DNA of 34,735 nt. It comes from an uncultured Bacteroidales bacterium. GTDB lineage: Bacteria; Bacteroidota; Bacteroidia; Bacteroidales; Bacteroidaceae. Below, piece by piece: positions 24,756 to 32,073 of the stretch (position 1 is its first letter; each line of letters starts with the position of its first letter). Both the position numbers and the translations under genes were made by a program. The DNA is taken from positions 1-34,735 of the forward strand of contig CALDKD010000111.1 of assembly GCA_937898885.1 (NCBI GenBank), in the 5' to 3' direction. The notes beneath the pieces were generated by a model. The model saw only the letters and a program-made list of their open reading frames with translations, had not been told where the DNA came from and searched no databases.

Positions 24756-25145
24756 ATGAAAGATTTATCTGCTCTGTTTGTAACGTTGAAACGGTACGAT
24801 GTAATTGACTTGGGAGTATGTTATAGATTACATAGACTATGCAACGGAAAGCAATTTAATACTGTTCCGGGAACGGTATTCGCTAATTTTATTAATCTCC
24901 GAAATGTCGAGCAGCCGATATATGTCAAACCAAGACAAAAGTTGAAAGTCTGTTTCCTGATATATCTGTTATCGGTGAATATTAATGATGACTCAATATC
25001 AGAAGACTGGAAGGATAGTTTGCTTGCTAAATGCGGCATTTCGAAATCATATTATGCATCACACTACAAGGATGCAGAGTACAGCGCAGCAAAAGGTATG
25101 ACAGAATTTACGGCAAAACTGAAACGGATTATTGTCGCGGAGTAA
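24756..25145 (+). CDS. Element hypothetical protein
   Basis: 129-residue basic protein, starting MKDLSALFVTLKRYDVIDLG, with a middle part LKVCFLIYLLSVNINDDSI and a segment KCGISKSYYASHYKDAEYSA that could be a short DNA-binding helix-turn-helix. The family is not recognised. The ATG abuts the preceding TAA, indicating translational coupling. It closes the int transcript. Confidence 0.6.
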   Translation: MKDLSALFVTLKRYDVIDLGVCYRLHRLCNGKQFNTVPGTVFANFINLRNVEQPIYVKPRQKLKVCFLIYLLSVNINDDSISEDWKDSLLAKCGISKSYYASHYKDAEYSAAKGMTEFTAKLKRIIVAE

Positions 25146-25268
25146 CCATCCACAGACAATTACAGACCAACCACAGATATTAACATATTTTAATTCTTTT
25201 CAAGTTCTATATGGCTGATTTATAGCAATATGGAACTTGATTTTTTTGTTGCTACCACAAATCATCCA

Positions 25269-25300
25269 CTTGTAGCCACATACATTTAGTTGGAACTTTG
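25269..25300 (+). promoter_or_regulatory. Candidate promoter of the HTH/replication genes
   Basis: CTTG (25,269-25,272), a 20-bp spacer and GAACTTTG (25,293-25,300) each differ from consensus at one defined base. The predicted start near 25,305 leaves a ~70-nt leader to the ATG at 25,373, which supports that start over the longer open frame that begins with a TTG inside this element. Confidence 0.5.
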
Positions 25301-25372
25301 CACTCAAAGAACAAAGTAGAAAAAAGGCGCCAAAACTCTGTTCTGGAAACTAATTATAAAACATATCCAACA

Positions 25373-25609
25373 ATGCTACAAACAAAAATGTTATTAACGC
25401 GAGAGGCGGCGGAATACCTCAAAGTTAAAACTTCCTATCTCCAGAAAATGATGATGAAGAAGGAAATACCGTACACCAAGCCTAACGGGAAACTGTGCTA
25501 TTTTGATGTCGCAGATCTTGACAAGTGGCTGCAACGCAACAGAATAGCATCTAATGAAGAGATTGCCAAGCAAGCTCAAATAATTGTCATCCAAACAAAG
25601 AGAAAGTGA
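25373..25609 (+). CDS. Helix-turn-helix (HTH_17/excisionase-like) protein
   Basis: 78-residue DNA-binding protein: LLTREAAEYLKVKTSYLQKM then a wing KPNGKLCYFDVADLDKWL. This is the excisionase/MerR-like HTH_17 fold used by Bacteroides mobile elements as excisionase or regulator. The start at 25,373 is preferred because the frame further upstream overlaps the promoter and begins with TTG; an ATG at 25,388 is also possible. The next gene starts 1 bp after the stop. Confidence 0.82.
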   Translation: MLQTKMLLTREAAEYLKVKTSYLQKMMMKKEIPYTKPNGKLCYFDVADLDKWLQRNRIASNEEIAKQAQIIVIQTKRK

Positions 25610-25610
25610 T

Positions 25611-26150
25611 ATGTCATTCTTCGACTTTTTTAACAGATTCTGGGATTACTGTGCGATGGAGCCATACTCGATTACCGAAGTGGCTCTGTATCACTACCTG
25701 CTTAACATTGCGAACAGAAACAGGTTCGTAATGCCAATAAAATGCAGTACGAGTTTAATCAGTGTACACCTAAAGACATCCAAACAAAATGTAATCAAAG
25801 CCCGTGAAGGATTAACGTCGCGAGGTTTAATCTTATTCGAAAGCGGCACCGGCAGAGATTCCGCAGCATCCTATCAACTGTTGTGCGGAGAACGTGTCAC
25901 ACAGTTAGAAAAACAACCACCTGAGTCGGAGCGTACGTTGTCACATGAGTTGTCGGATACATTGTCCAGTTCGTTGACTGACAGTAATATTAATAAATAC
26001 AAGAGAAATGACTATAATAAGCGGAAACCAGTATCAAGAGATGAACAAAGAGAAGTTGCGATTACAAATCGCAAGAATGACACAATCGCACGAATCGACC
26101 GGTTTGACAAAGAATACCTACTGTCGCATGACCAGCTCGGAGCTGACTAG
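25611..26150 (+). CDS. Winged-helix replication-like protein
   Basis: 179 residues starting MSFFDFFNRFWDYCAMEPYS, preceded by AGAGAAAG as ribosome site. The part SITEVALYHYLLNIANR, then SLISVHLKTSKQNVIKAREG and LTSRGLILFESG, forms a winged helix like that at the N-terminus of plasmid/phage replication and DnaD-like proteins. The tail is polar and probably disordered. Its last 110 bp overlap the next gene in another frame. It is probably involved in replication or maintenance of the excised circle; the function is inferred. Confidence 0.55.
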   Translation: MSFFDFFNRFWDYCAMEPYSITEVALYHYLLNIANRNRFVMPIKCSTSLISVHLKTSKQNVIKAREGLTSRGLILFESGTGRDSAASYQLLCGERVTQLEKQPPESERTLSHELSDTLSSSLTDSNINKYKRNDYNKRKPVSRDEQREVAITNRKNDTIARIDRFDKEYLLSHDQLGAD

Positions 26151-26712
26151 AATCGCACCACTGCCTTCCGAGTTCTTATCCCTGGCGAATCCCGATATGC
26201 AGATAACGGTTCTAAGAAGGTTCGACTCCCTTGAAAAGATACTCTGCAACGAACATATTCCAACCCTTGCACTAGTCAGTCATACCTATGGACCAGAAAT
26301 TGCAACTGAATGGATTTATCTTCAAATGTGTCATTTCTTTGATTCGTGCGAGCAATTGCCAGGTGTCAAAGAACCTGTTACGCGTGAATTTGCCCAGTTA
26401 ATTCTTTTATTGCACCCGAATCTCAATCTATATGAATTCTGCTATTTTCTTGCAGGATGCCGCGTTGGAAGATACGGGCAATTCTACGGAGTCAGCGGTC
26501 CCAATCAGTTAGCTGCCATGCTTAATCAATATCTTAAAGAAGACAAGCCAAATGCTCAATATAATATTGAGATAGAGAAGCAACGCAAACGTAGGGAAGA
26601 GGAAATTAATTGTACAGATGGATACAAACAATATATTGACAAGCTCAAAGCAGAAGCTGCAGTCGGGAGCATTGAAGCTACCAAAATCTTACAAAAACAT
26701 AAAGAAAAGTAA
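26041..26712 (+). CDS. DUF6633-like element protein
   Basis: 223 residues from the ATG at 26,041 (GAG before it fits a ribosome site); an in-frame ATG at 26,008 is an alternative. The core LPSEFLSLANPDM, then PTLALVSHTYGPEIATEWIYLQM and GRYGQFYGVSGP resembles DUF6633, a family frequent in Bacteroidales elements whose role is unknown. I name the family from memory of its pattern, not from a search. A charged helical tail follows. It overlaps the upstream replication-like gene by at least 110 bp and precedes the oriT-like region. Confidence 0.6.
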   Translation: MNKEKLRLQIARMTQSHESTGLTKNTYCRMTSSELTRIAPLPSEFLSLANPDMQITVLRRFDSLEKILCNEHIPTLALVSHTYGPEIATEWIYLQMCHFFDSCEQLPGVKEPVTREFAQLILLLHPNLNLYEFCYFLAGCRVGRYGQFYGVSGPNQLAAMLNQYLKEDKPNAQYNIEIEKQRKRREEEINCTDGYKQYIDKLKAEAAVGSIEATKILQKHKEK

Positions 26713-26754
26713 TGGGTAAACACAATTATCTGCGTATCAAGTAAACGGTAGGTT

Positions 26755-26830
26755 TTCTGGGTGGCAAGTTTGTGTTTTGGGTCCACCAAAACCCGTGTCA
26801 TTTCCCCATTGGGAAAAGCCACGGTCAGGA
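26755..26830 (+). other. Probable oriT
   Basis: Two hairpins lie in the gap before the mob operon: GTTTTGG-GTCCA-CCAAAAC (26,774-26,792) and TTTCCC-CATT-GGGAAA (26,801-26,816). Adjacent inverted repeats directly upstream of relaxosome genes are the normal layout of oriT in Bacteroides mobilizable elements. The nick site itself cannot be placed. Confidence 0.55.
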
Positions 26831-26916
26831 AGCCTGCTCATGCAGTCTGCCTGCCATTGACGGATGCAAAATACACACCTAGCTTATCGATTTACAATAT
26901 CAGATATTACGACATT

Positions 26917-27351
26917 ATGACAAAGAAAAAACATGTAATAACAAACAAGGGAGGACGGCCTCGCATTCCGGATTACAAGAAGAACTCCGTCCACATCAGT
27001 ATCAAGGTACCGCCTGCTCTGGATGCTTACATTACAGAACAGGCCATAACAAAATATAAAGGCAAACGATGTGACTACATTCGTGCGGCACTATGGGGCA
27101 GATGGGTCCGTGAGCTTGTCACCCCCGAGTTCAACAGACTTCTCCATGATTTGAGCAATATGGGAAACAATGTCAAGTATCTCCGGGACTGGTTCTTCCG
27201 TCACGGCATGATGCTTGAAGGTACCCAGTGCCAGAATATCCTGAGCGAACTGGCCGGAATTCTTGACGAAGCCCGCCACAGAAGGCGATTGTCGGAGAGC
27301 GAGAATGCAGAGGCAATGGCCGTTACTGAACCTGAAACCGACCGTATATGA
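26917..27351 (+). CDS. Plasmid mobilization relaxosome protein (MobC family; MobA in Bacteroides naming)
   Basis: 144-residue oriT-binding accessory protein. The N-terminal part VHISIKVPPALDAYITEQA is ribbon-helix-helix-like. The middle LLHDLSNMGNNVKYLRDWF carries the GNNxN-type motif of MobC-family proteins. The ATG at 26,917 is chosen because the longer frame starts with GTG inside the oriT hairpin region. The stop overlaps the relaxase start by 4 bp. It helps the relaxase to open and nick oriT. Confidence 0.85.
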   Translation: MTKKKHVITNKGGRPRIPDYKKNSVHISIKVPPALDAYITEQAITKYKGKRCDYIRAALWGRWVRELVTPEFNRLLHDLSNMGNNVKYLRDWFFRHGMMLEGTQCQNILSELAGILDEARHRRRLSESENAEAMAVTEPETDRI

Positions 27352-28499
27352 TAGGCTATATAGTAAAAGGCGGCAGTGGTGCATTCGGGACCACCATAGA
27401 CTATGCCAATGACCCGAAGAAGAACGCCAAGCTTATTGCTCACTCCGAAGGTGTCTTCACTCTGAGCAACAGCACCATGGCTGACTGCTTCGAGACGCAG
27501 GCCAGCATGAACCGCAGACTGGGCAGCCCCATGTCTCACATCATTTTGTCCTTCTCGGCCAAGGATTCCAGTTTCCTCACTGACGAAAGGATGGCCGAGA
27601 TTGCAGAGGACTACCTTCGCAGGATGGAGTATAATGACACACAGTACGTCATCTTCAGACATCATGACAAGAAGCATCCTCACTGTCATGTCATTGCCAA
27701 CAGGGTCAACAACAAAGGCAAGACCATCAAGGACAGTAATGAGAGAATCCGCAATATCAAGATATGCAAGGAACTTACCATGCAGTACGGCCTGTACATA
27801 TCCAAAGGCAAGGAAGGCGTAAACGAGGACCGTTTAAGAGGCATGGATGCCATACGCTATCACATGATGCATGCTGTTCAGGAATCACTGCACTGCTGTT
27901 CCACCTGGGAGCAGTTCGCTGATGATCTCCGCAAGGCTGGGGTGACGTTCCGCTTCCGCTACAATATGAAGACCAATGGTATTGAGGGCATCTCCTTCAC
28001 GCTCGACCACACGACATACAAGGAGAGCAGCAAACTGGAGCACGACATTTCCTTCTCCGGCAGGAAACTGGATGCGTCACTTACCCTTGCAAACATCTGC
28101 CGTCAGTTGGGCAACCCGATGACTATTGCCCATGAGTCTGCAAGAGATATCTATGAACAGAGAAAGGATGACTACAGGTATAAGTGTACAATGGAGGAGT
28201 TCCGTCACATCGATGAGAAGTTCCCCGATTTCGACTCATTGTTCCCGGAATTGTCAAGAGCTGCGGAAAGGCCTTATCCGGACATTGATGGCAAAATGGT
28301 GGAAGAGCAGGAAGCACAGACTACCGGAACTGACATTGTCACTATAGGTCTTGAAATGCTTGGTGTCCTGATACTGCAGCCTTATCAGACTCATGTCAGT
28401 TCGGGCGGTGGCGGGACATCCAATGACATGAAATGGAATGACGAGGACAAAAAGAAGAAACGCCCACATGTGGAAACAAGAAGAACAAGATCACGATGA
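27348..28499 (+). CDS. MOBP-type relaxase/mobilization nuclease
   Basis: 383-residue relaxase that nicks oriT and pilots single-stranded DNA during mobilization. The three-histidine metal motif is RHHDKKHPHCHVIANRVN (H106, H112, H114 region), the diagnostic relaxase motif III. The N-terminal GSGAFGTTIDYANDPKK holds the expected catalytic tyrosine (about Y19) region. The C-terminal part (about 200-383) is a helical accessory region ending in a basic KKKKRPHVETRRTRSR tail. It overlaps both neighbours by 4 bp, so the three mob genes form a tightly coupled operon. Confidence 0.92.
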   Translation: MIGYIVKGGSGAFGTTIDYANDPKKNAKLIAHSEGVFTLSNSTMADCFETQASMNRRLGSPMSHIILSFSAKDSSFLTDERMAEIAEDYLRRMEYNDTQYVIFRHHDKKHPHCHVIANRVNNKGKTIKDSNERIRNIKICKELTMQYGLYISKGKEGVNEDRLRGMDAIRYHMMHAVQESLHCCSTWEQFADDLRKAGVTFRFRYNMKTNGIEGISFTLDHTTYKESSKLEHDISFSGRKLDASLTLANICRQLGNPMTIAHESARDIYEQRKDDYRYKCTMEEFRHIDEKFPDFDSLFPELSRAAERPYPDIDGKMVEEQEAQTTGTDIVTIGLEMLGVLILQPYQTHVSSGGGGTSNDMKWNDEDKKKKRPHVETRRTRSR

Positions 28500-29476
28500 A
28501 CGATACAAAACAAACCAAAGTGAATCAGCTGGGACTGCAGGGTGCGGTCTCGCAGGTAAAGTTGATATATGCGTCAGTCAGGGACAGCGGCATCAATATC
28601 CCTGAAGTCAATGATAGCGGACTCTCTGAAGGAGACTGTCTGTTCACATATATCAATGCCCTTCATACAGCCATAGGCAGGAATGGCATTCCGATGAAGA
28701 CCGTGGAGAAATCGGTAGTACCTCCTTCTACCCCTTCTGTCTCAAAGCAGCAACCTTCCGTGCCCCAGCCAGTAAATCTCAGCGGCCTTAAGGACGAAAT
28801 CCGGAACATGGCCGTTCAGGCTCTTCTCGATGCAGAGAAGAAAGTAAGTACACAGAAAGAATCCGAACGACTTGCATCCGGAAAACTCTCCGCAGAGCAG
28901 TGGATTGAGGCCAATGCCGACAGGGTGGTCAGCCTGGCTGAATGGTCCAGAAACTGCTCTAAACAATATGGTCGTATCATTGACCAGTACAACGTATCAA
29001 TGAAGCAGGCCTTTAACATAAACAAGGCGATAACTGAGAACGACGGCAAGATTGCAGACAGAGTCTCAGCTCTTGACAGCACCTTGAAGCCGCTGGTTCC
29101 GGTGGCACAGGATGCCTTGGAGCATTCCGAGATGACTCACTGGCGACTGATCAGAAGGTCATTTCTCAGACGTAAGGCCAACCCGCGATGGAAGAATCCG
29201 TACACCTATATGTATATCTTCATTGGACTGATGTTCTCTACTGTCTTCTGTATGTCGCTGTACCGTAACAGCGAACTGAGGAAAATGAATGCCGAACTGC
29301 TGTATGAGAATCAGGTTCACCGCATTGTGGATGTCTTCATGGAGCCTTATGCTACCTACAGGAAGGAAAGGACTATGGTCCAGAAGTGCATTGAGGGTAA
29401 CGGTCTCAAATACACTTGGGACACGGTTTTGGAAATGCGGGAAAGAACGGATTCACTAGACACTTACGTTCATTAA
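28496..29476 (+). CDS. Mobilization accessory membrane protein (third mob gene)
   Basis: 326 residues. The N-terminal ~110 residues resemble the conserved first domain of Bacteroides mob operon third genes. They are followed by a Lys/Glu-rich region, a long helical part, and one membrane helix near 239-256 (YMYIFIGLMFSTVFCMSLY). After it comes a short exterior or periplasmic coil and a charged end. It may couple the relaxosome to the membrane or coupling protein; that role is inferred from topology and operon position. The start overlaps the relaxase stop. Confidence 0.7.
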   Translation: MNDTKQTKVNQLGLQGAVSQVKLIYASVRDSGINIPEVNDSGLSEGDCLFTYINALHTAIGRNGIPMKTVEKSVVPPSTPSVSKQQPSVPQPVNLSGLKDEIRNMAVQALLDAEKKVSTQKESERLASGKLSAEQWIEANADRVVSLAEWSRNCSKQYGRIIDQYNVSMKQAFNINKAITENDGKIADRVSALDSTLKPLVPVAQDALEHSEMTHWRLIRRSFLRRKANPRWKNPYTYMYIFIGLMFSTVFCMSLYRNSELRKMNAELLYENQVHRIVDVFMEPYATYRKERTMVQKCIEGNGLKYTWDTVLEMRERTDSLDTYVH

Positions 29477-29719
29477 CAAACATTCGCATATCATCTCTAT
29501 GCCTAACAAATGAAAATGTGTGAGTTAAATAAGTATTATATGCAATTTATGGGTGGATTGAGTTTTGAATATTTACTTTTAAACGGTCATTTTTTGCAAT
29601 CAGTGATAATTATTCTCTTTTGATGATTGGTGTAACGGATTTTTTCGTAAATTGCCGTTGTATATCATTTAAGTTAGTTGAAATGGTTTCATAAGTATTG
29701 TTCATTTAAAAAAGTTATT

Positions 29720-30304
29720 ATGAAGAAAAGATTATCAATTCTATTTTCGTTTGCTTTAATTGTCTTCTCATCTTGTTCTAACAACAACGAGCAAGGAAGT
29801 GTGCTATCAGATGTATACACAGTTATAGCTACACCTGCAATCATAACTGAACAAACAAGATCGTTCCTTGGTGAAGAACAATTTGAGGTATATCATTGTA
29901 CGTCCAAAGAATCACCGGTTGTTGCTGATGTTATATTAAGTGAGGACCCCAATAATATCATCTCTGCTATGTATAATAATGAAGGAGAAGTTGCGTTCTA
30001 TCTCAATTTAAAAATTAGCCAGATTGATGAATATGGAACAGCCCATTACACTGCATTCAACGAGTTTGGAGAACCTATATTAAGTGCCAAGTATAATTCT
30101 GAACAAGGTTATATGGAGATTACGGACGTATTTGTAAATGATATTGTCACTAGGGCATCAGTTGCAGCTTGGGGATGTAATTTGAGCATCGGACTATGCG
30201 GAGCTATTTGGAGTACAGCATTTGGGATGGTTTCAGCTGGTGCGGGATTTGCCGTAGGGCTTGCCTATACATGCATGGCAATACAATTCTGTGGCGATTT
30301 ATGA
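29720..30304 (+). CDS. Lipoprotein with C-terminal Cys/Gly-rich bacteriocin-like segment
   Basis: 194 residues. The signal peptide MKKRLSILFSFALIVFSSC ends in a lipobox with C19. The middle (20-145) is a soluble, acidic, beta-rich region. The last ~48 residues change character abruptly after VTR: a hydrophobic Gly/Ala-rich stretch with two cysteine pairs (CNLSIGLC and CMAIQFC) on either side of a 24-residue loop. That layout resembles small peptide bacteriocins such as the halocin C8-like group, here carried behind a lipoprotein domain. The ATG at 29,720 is chosen because it begins the signal peptide. The region is visibly AT-rich compared with the mob genes. The stop overlaps the next start by 4 bp (ATGA). 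Function is not known; an unusual secreted lipoprotein without toxin activity is the main alternative. Confidence 0.72.
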   Translation: MKKRLSILFSFALIVFSSCSNNNEQGSVLSDVYTVIATPAIITEQTRSFLGEEQFEVYHCTSKESPVVADVILSEDPNNIISAMYNNEGEVAFYLNLKISQIDEYGTAHYTAFNEFGEPILSAKYNSEQGYMEITDVFVNDIVTRASVAAWGCNLSIGLCGAIWSTAFGMVSAGAGFAVGLAYTCMAIQFCGDL

Positions 30305-30732
30305 TTAAGAAAATATATATTATTTCAGTACTAATAACACCGCTTCTTATTGTCATAAGTTTGATTGGTAATTACAATCACTTGCTTTCAGGAAGTGTGG
30401 TGTTCTTGTTGTGGTCTATCGGAGGTTTGCTTGGAATGTCTTTAAGGAACTCTTTGTGTATTATTGATGAAAAGCATTCATTTGTAACAAAAGCAAGAAA
30501 ATTGTTATTGTTTGCAATTGCTATTTATTCACTTCTGGCAATTCTTTTGATAATAATATTTACATATGATATTAATCCATTTATGACAGATAATCCTACA
30601 AATATTACAAACATTCAGACTCTCATCTTTTCACTAATAGTTATTGTAATTAGCATTGCCGGATTATTGTTGTTGAGAAAAAAGGTTGCTGCTCTCGGAA
30701 AAATAGACACGGAGAGGTGGAAAAATGAATGA
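30301..30732 (+). CDS. Small four-helix membrane protein, immunity-like
   Basis: 143 residues with four predicted membrane helices (about 3-22, 28-48, 68-90, 104-126) and short loops. There are no catalytic motifs. The ATG overlaps the lipoprotein stop, indicating coupled translation at matched levels. Small multi-helix membrane proteins encoded right after bacteriocin genes are commonly the immunity factors, and this is the best reading of the pair. It could equally be an accessory or transporter subunit. Base composition matches the lipoprotein, so both probably arrived together. Confidence 0.68.
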   Translation: MIKKIYIISVLITPLLIVISLIGNYNHLLSGSVVFLLWSIGGLLGMSLRNSLCIIDEKHSFVTKARKLLLFAIAIYSLLAILLIIIFTYDINPFMTDNPTNITNIQTLIFSLIVIVISIAGLLLLRKKVAALGKIDTERWKNE

Positions 30733-30738
30733 AGACGC

Positions 30739-31304
30739 GTAACTTTGCAGGCGGTTGCTTCTACCAGTTATGTGTTTCAGCTTCGCCTTCATTTTCGTAA
30801 CTGTCCAATTTCCCCGTCTTGACGTGAAAGTTTCCATCTGATACCTTCGCGGCTGAATTTTATCCCTCCCCCAAAAAACGCAATGTTTAGGACACAAGAT
30901 TTCGAGAAGTTCTGGTTCGGTTACAAGTCAGAAGGCGAACCCAACGGCATGGGCATTGAACGTTACTGCATGATGAAAGGTGTACCCTACTAGCAGTTTG
31001 AAAAATGGTTCCATTCCACCCGCCAGGAGATAGTCCCCATCCGGATAGACGGCGCTCTCGAACCTGAATCCGCAACTGCAACGGCACCGCCAGAGAGGCA
31101 TGAAGATGTCCGCAAGCCGGACAAGAGTATCCTGGTCATAGTGCGCAGCACGACCTGCTTCAAGATTCAGCAGTCAGGTCTGGACTACAACGGCCTGAAA
31201 CGTTTCATAGAAAAGCTAGAAGGCCTATGCTGACCATATCAGGACTCAGAAACTTCTACTTCATGCCGGAGTTCACCGACATGCGCTGCAAGGCACCAAA
31301 ATAG
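30739..31304 (+). pseudogene. IS66-family insertion sequence remnant (tnpA-like plus truncated tnpB)
   Basis: The left end GTAACTTTGCAGGCGG at 30,739 has the GTAA start of IS66 ends. A first frame (30,883-31,233) reads FEKFWFGYKSEGEPNGMGIE onward, like the IS66 accessory protein TnpA, but has an in-frame TAG at 30,991. A second frame (31,227-31,304) reads MLTISGLRNFYFMPEFTDMR, the start of TnpB, and then stops after 25 codons, where more than 100 would be expected. The transposase gene and right end are missing. It is a dead fragment between the cargo genes and attR. Confidence 0.75.
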
Positions 31305-31351
31305 TACCCATAAATCCACGTCATGATAGCCAATGAATTCGGATAATGTCT

Positions 31352-31359
31352 TATCTTTG
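31352..31359 (+). promoter_or_regulatory. Element-derived candidate promoter of ssrA
   Basis: TATCTTTG is a full TAnnTTTG match about 114 bp upstream of the tmRNA start, inside the element. No good TTTG -33 box is found at 19-21 bp, so strength is uncertain. A second, weaker match (GATTTTTG at 31,396) lies nearer. Some element-borne promoter is needed because the original one is cut off. Confidence 0.4.
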
Positions 31360-31397
31360 CACTTGAAAAGAATGAAGAAGTGATAATTATCGTAAGA

Positions 31398-31418
31398 TTT
31401 TTGCACATTTTTTACACA
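31398..31418 (+). repeat. TTTTTGCACA arm-type sites (right)
   Basis: TTTTTGCACA followed by TTTTTTACACA parallels the two units at 22,793-22,815 near attL, in the same orientation. These are likely integrase arm sites, 53 bp from the attR core. Confidence 0.45.
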
Positions 31419-31470
31419 ATCATCGCTTATTATTCTTTTAAATACTTATTTATGAGTAGATTACACGTTT

Positions 31471-31492
31471 TTGGGGCTGTTTGGTTTTGACA
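31471..31492 (+). repeat. attR core within the ssrA 5' end
   Basis: Right copy of the 22-bp repeat: TT followed by the first 20 nt of tmRNA (GGGGCTGTTTGGTTTTGACA). It differs from attL at one base (T at 31,481). Everything to its right is chromosomal ssrA. Confidence 0.88.
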
Positions 31493-31865
31493 GCGGGCAG
31501 GAATGGTACGTAAGCAGGCAGTGCGCTGTCCGTCGGCACTATAAAACGACAGTCAACAATTATCTGGCAATAACAACTTTGCTCTTGCTGCTTGATCGAA
31601 GTACAGTAGATCTGCTTAATCCCGGCACCAGGTGCTGGGACAAGACATCACCCGGAAGCTCTTGCTCCGAAGCTCGTCGATACGGTGGTGCAGCCAAATC
31701 GGAGATAGCCGCTGGTGGCCTCGCGCCTTCGGTGAAATTTTAGAGGATAAGGGTCCGATGCGGTAGCTCCGGTCTTGTCGGGTCACGAAAATCAAAACGG
31801 AGATAAGCCTGTAGAAAGCGTATGGTTTCCCCGTTTGGACGAGGGTTCGACTCCCTCCAGCTCCA
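31473..31865 (+). tRNA. ssrA: Transfer-messenger RNA (tmRNA)
   Basis: Standard one-piece tmRNA of 393 nt as encoded. The 5' GGGGCTG pairs with 3' CAGCTCC (one G-U) to form the acceptor stem, with discriminator A at 31,865 and CCA not encoded. A T-arm with GGTTCGACTCCC and the mRNA-like part are present. The tag frame from GGC 31,566 reads GNNNFALAA and stops at TGA 31,593-31,595. tmRNA with SmpB rescues stalled ribosomes. The type field has no tmRNA option, so tRNA is used for its tRNA-like, alanine-charged end. Its 5' end is the attR of the mobile element, so its expression now depends on element sequence. Confidence 0.95.
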
Positions 31866-31882
31866 CTCCTTCGGAGTTTCGC
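31865..31882 (+). terminator. Short hairpin after ssrA
   Basis: ACTCC-TTC-GGAGT followed by TTCG. It directly follows the mature 3' end and may terminate or process the transcript. The T-run is short. Confidence 0.45.
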
Positions 31883-32073
31883 CTACGGACGATGACAGAG
31901 GTTGATGACCACCGGAGCCGCTTGCTGCTACCGGTACAGGGCGGGCTCGAAAGATCTTAATTACGGTGCTGAAGTCGATAATATTCAAACATTCGGGATG
32001 AACTGATGCGCGACATCATGCCCGCGCTGCGGCAAAAGAGGATATTTCGAATAGCCTTGTCCGAAATATTCGG

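Larger units (their letters stand above)
22626..31492. mobile_element. Integrative mobilizable element inserted at the 5' end of ssrA
   Basis: About 8.85 kb bounded by 22-bp direct repeats (22,626-22,647 and 31,471-31,492, one mismatch) that equal the first 20 nt of tmRNA plus TT. Content in order: tyrosine integrase, two unknown genes, HTH/excisionase-like protein, replication-like protein, DUF6633-like protein, oriT-like hairpins, three-gene mob operon, lipoprotein plus membrane protein cargo, IS66 remnant. No conjugation (Tra) genes are present, so transfer would need a helper element. Integrase next to one end and mob genes in the middle match Bacteroides mobilizable elements such as the NBU group. 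Confidence 0.88.

Noticed and set aside
31005..31300. Active stop-codon readthrough in the IS66 tnpA-like frame
   Set aside because: The TAG at 30,991 is accompanied by a truncated tnpB and loss of the transposase gene and right end, so simple decay explains it.
22626..31492. Full conjugative element (ICE)
   Set aside because: Only mobilization genes are present. No TraG-type coupling protein, VirB4-like ATPase or other Tra gene is found, so it is mobilizable at most.
31471..31743. Open reading frame of 90 codons across the tmRNA
   Set aside because: It lies wholly inside the tmRNA gene, whose acceptor stem, T-arm and tag frame are clear. The frame is chance.
31880..32073. Possible gene between ssrA and ptuB
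   Set aside because: Both strands were read: only short frames without recognisable motifs, with stops in all likely continuations.
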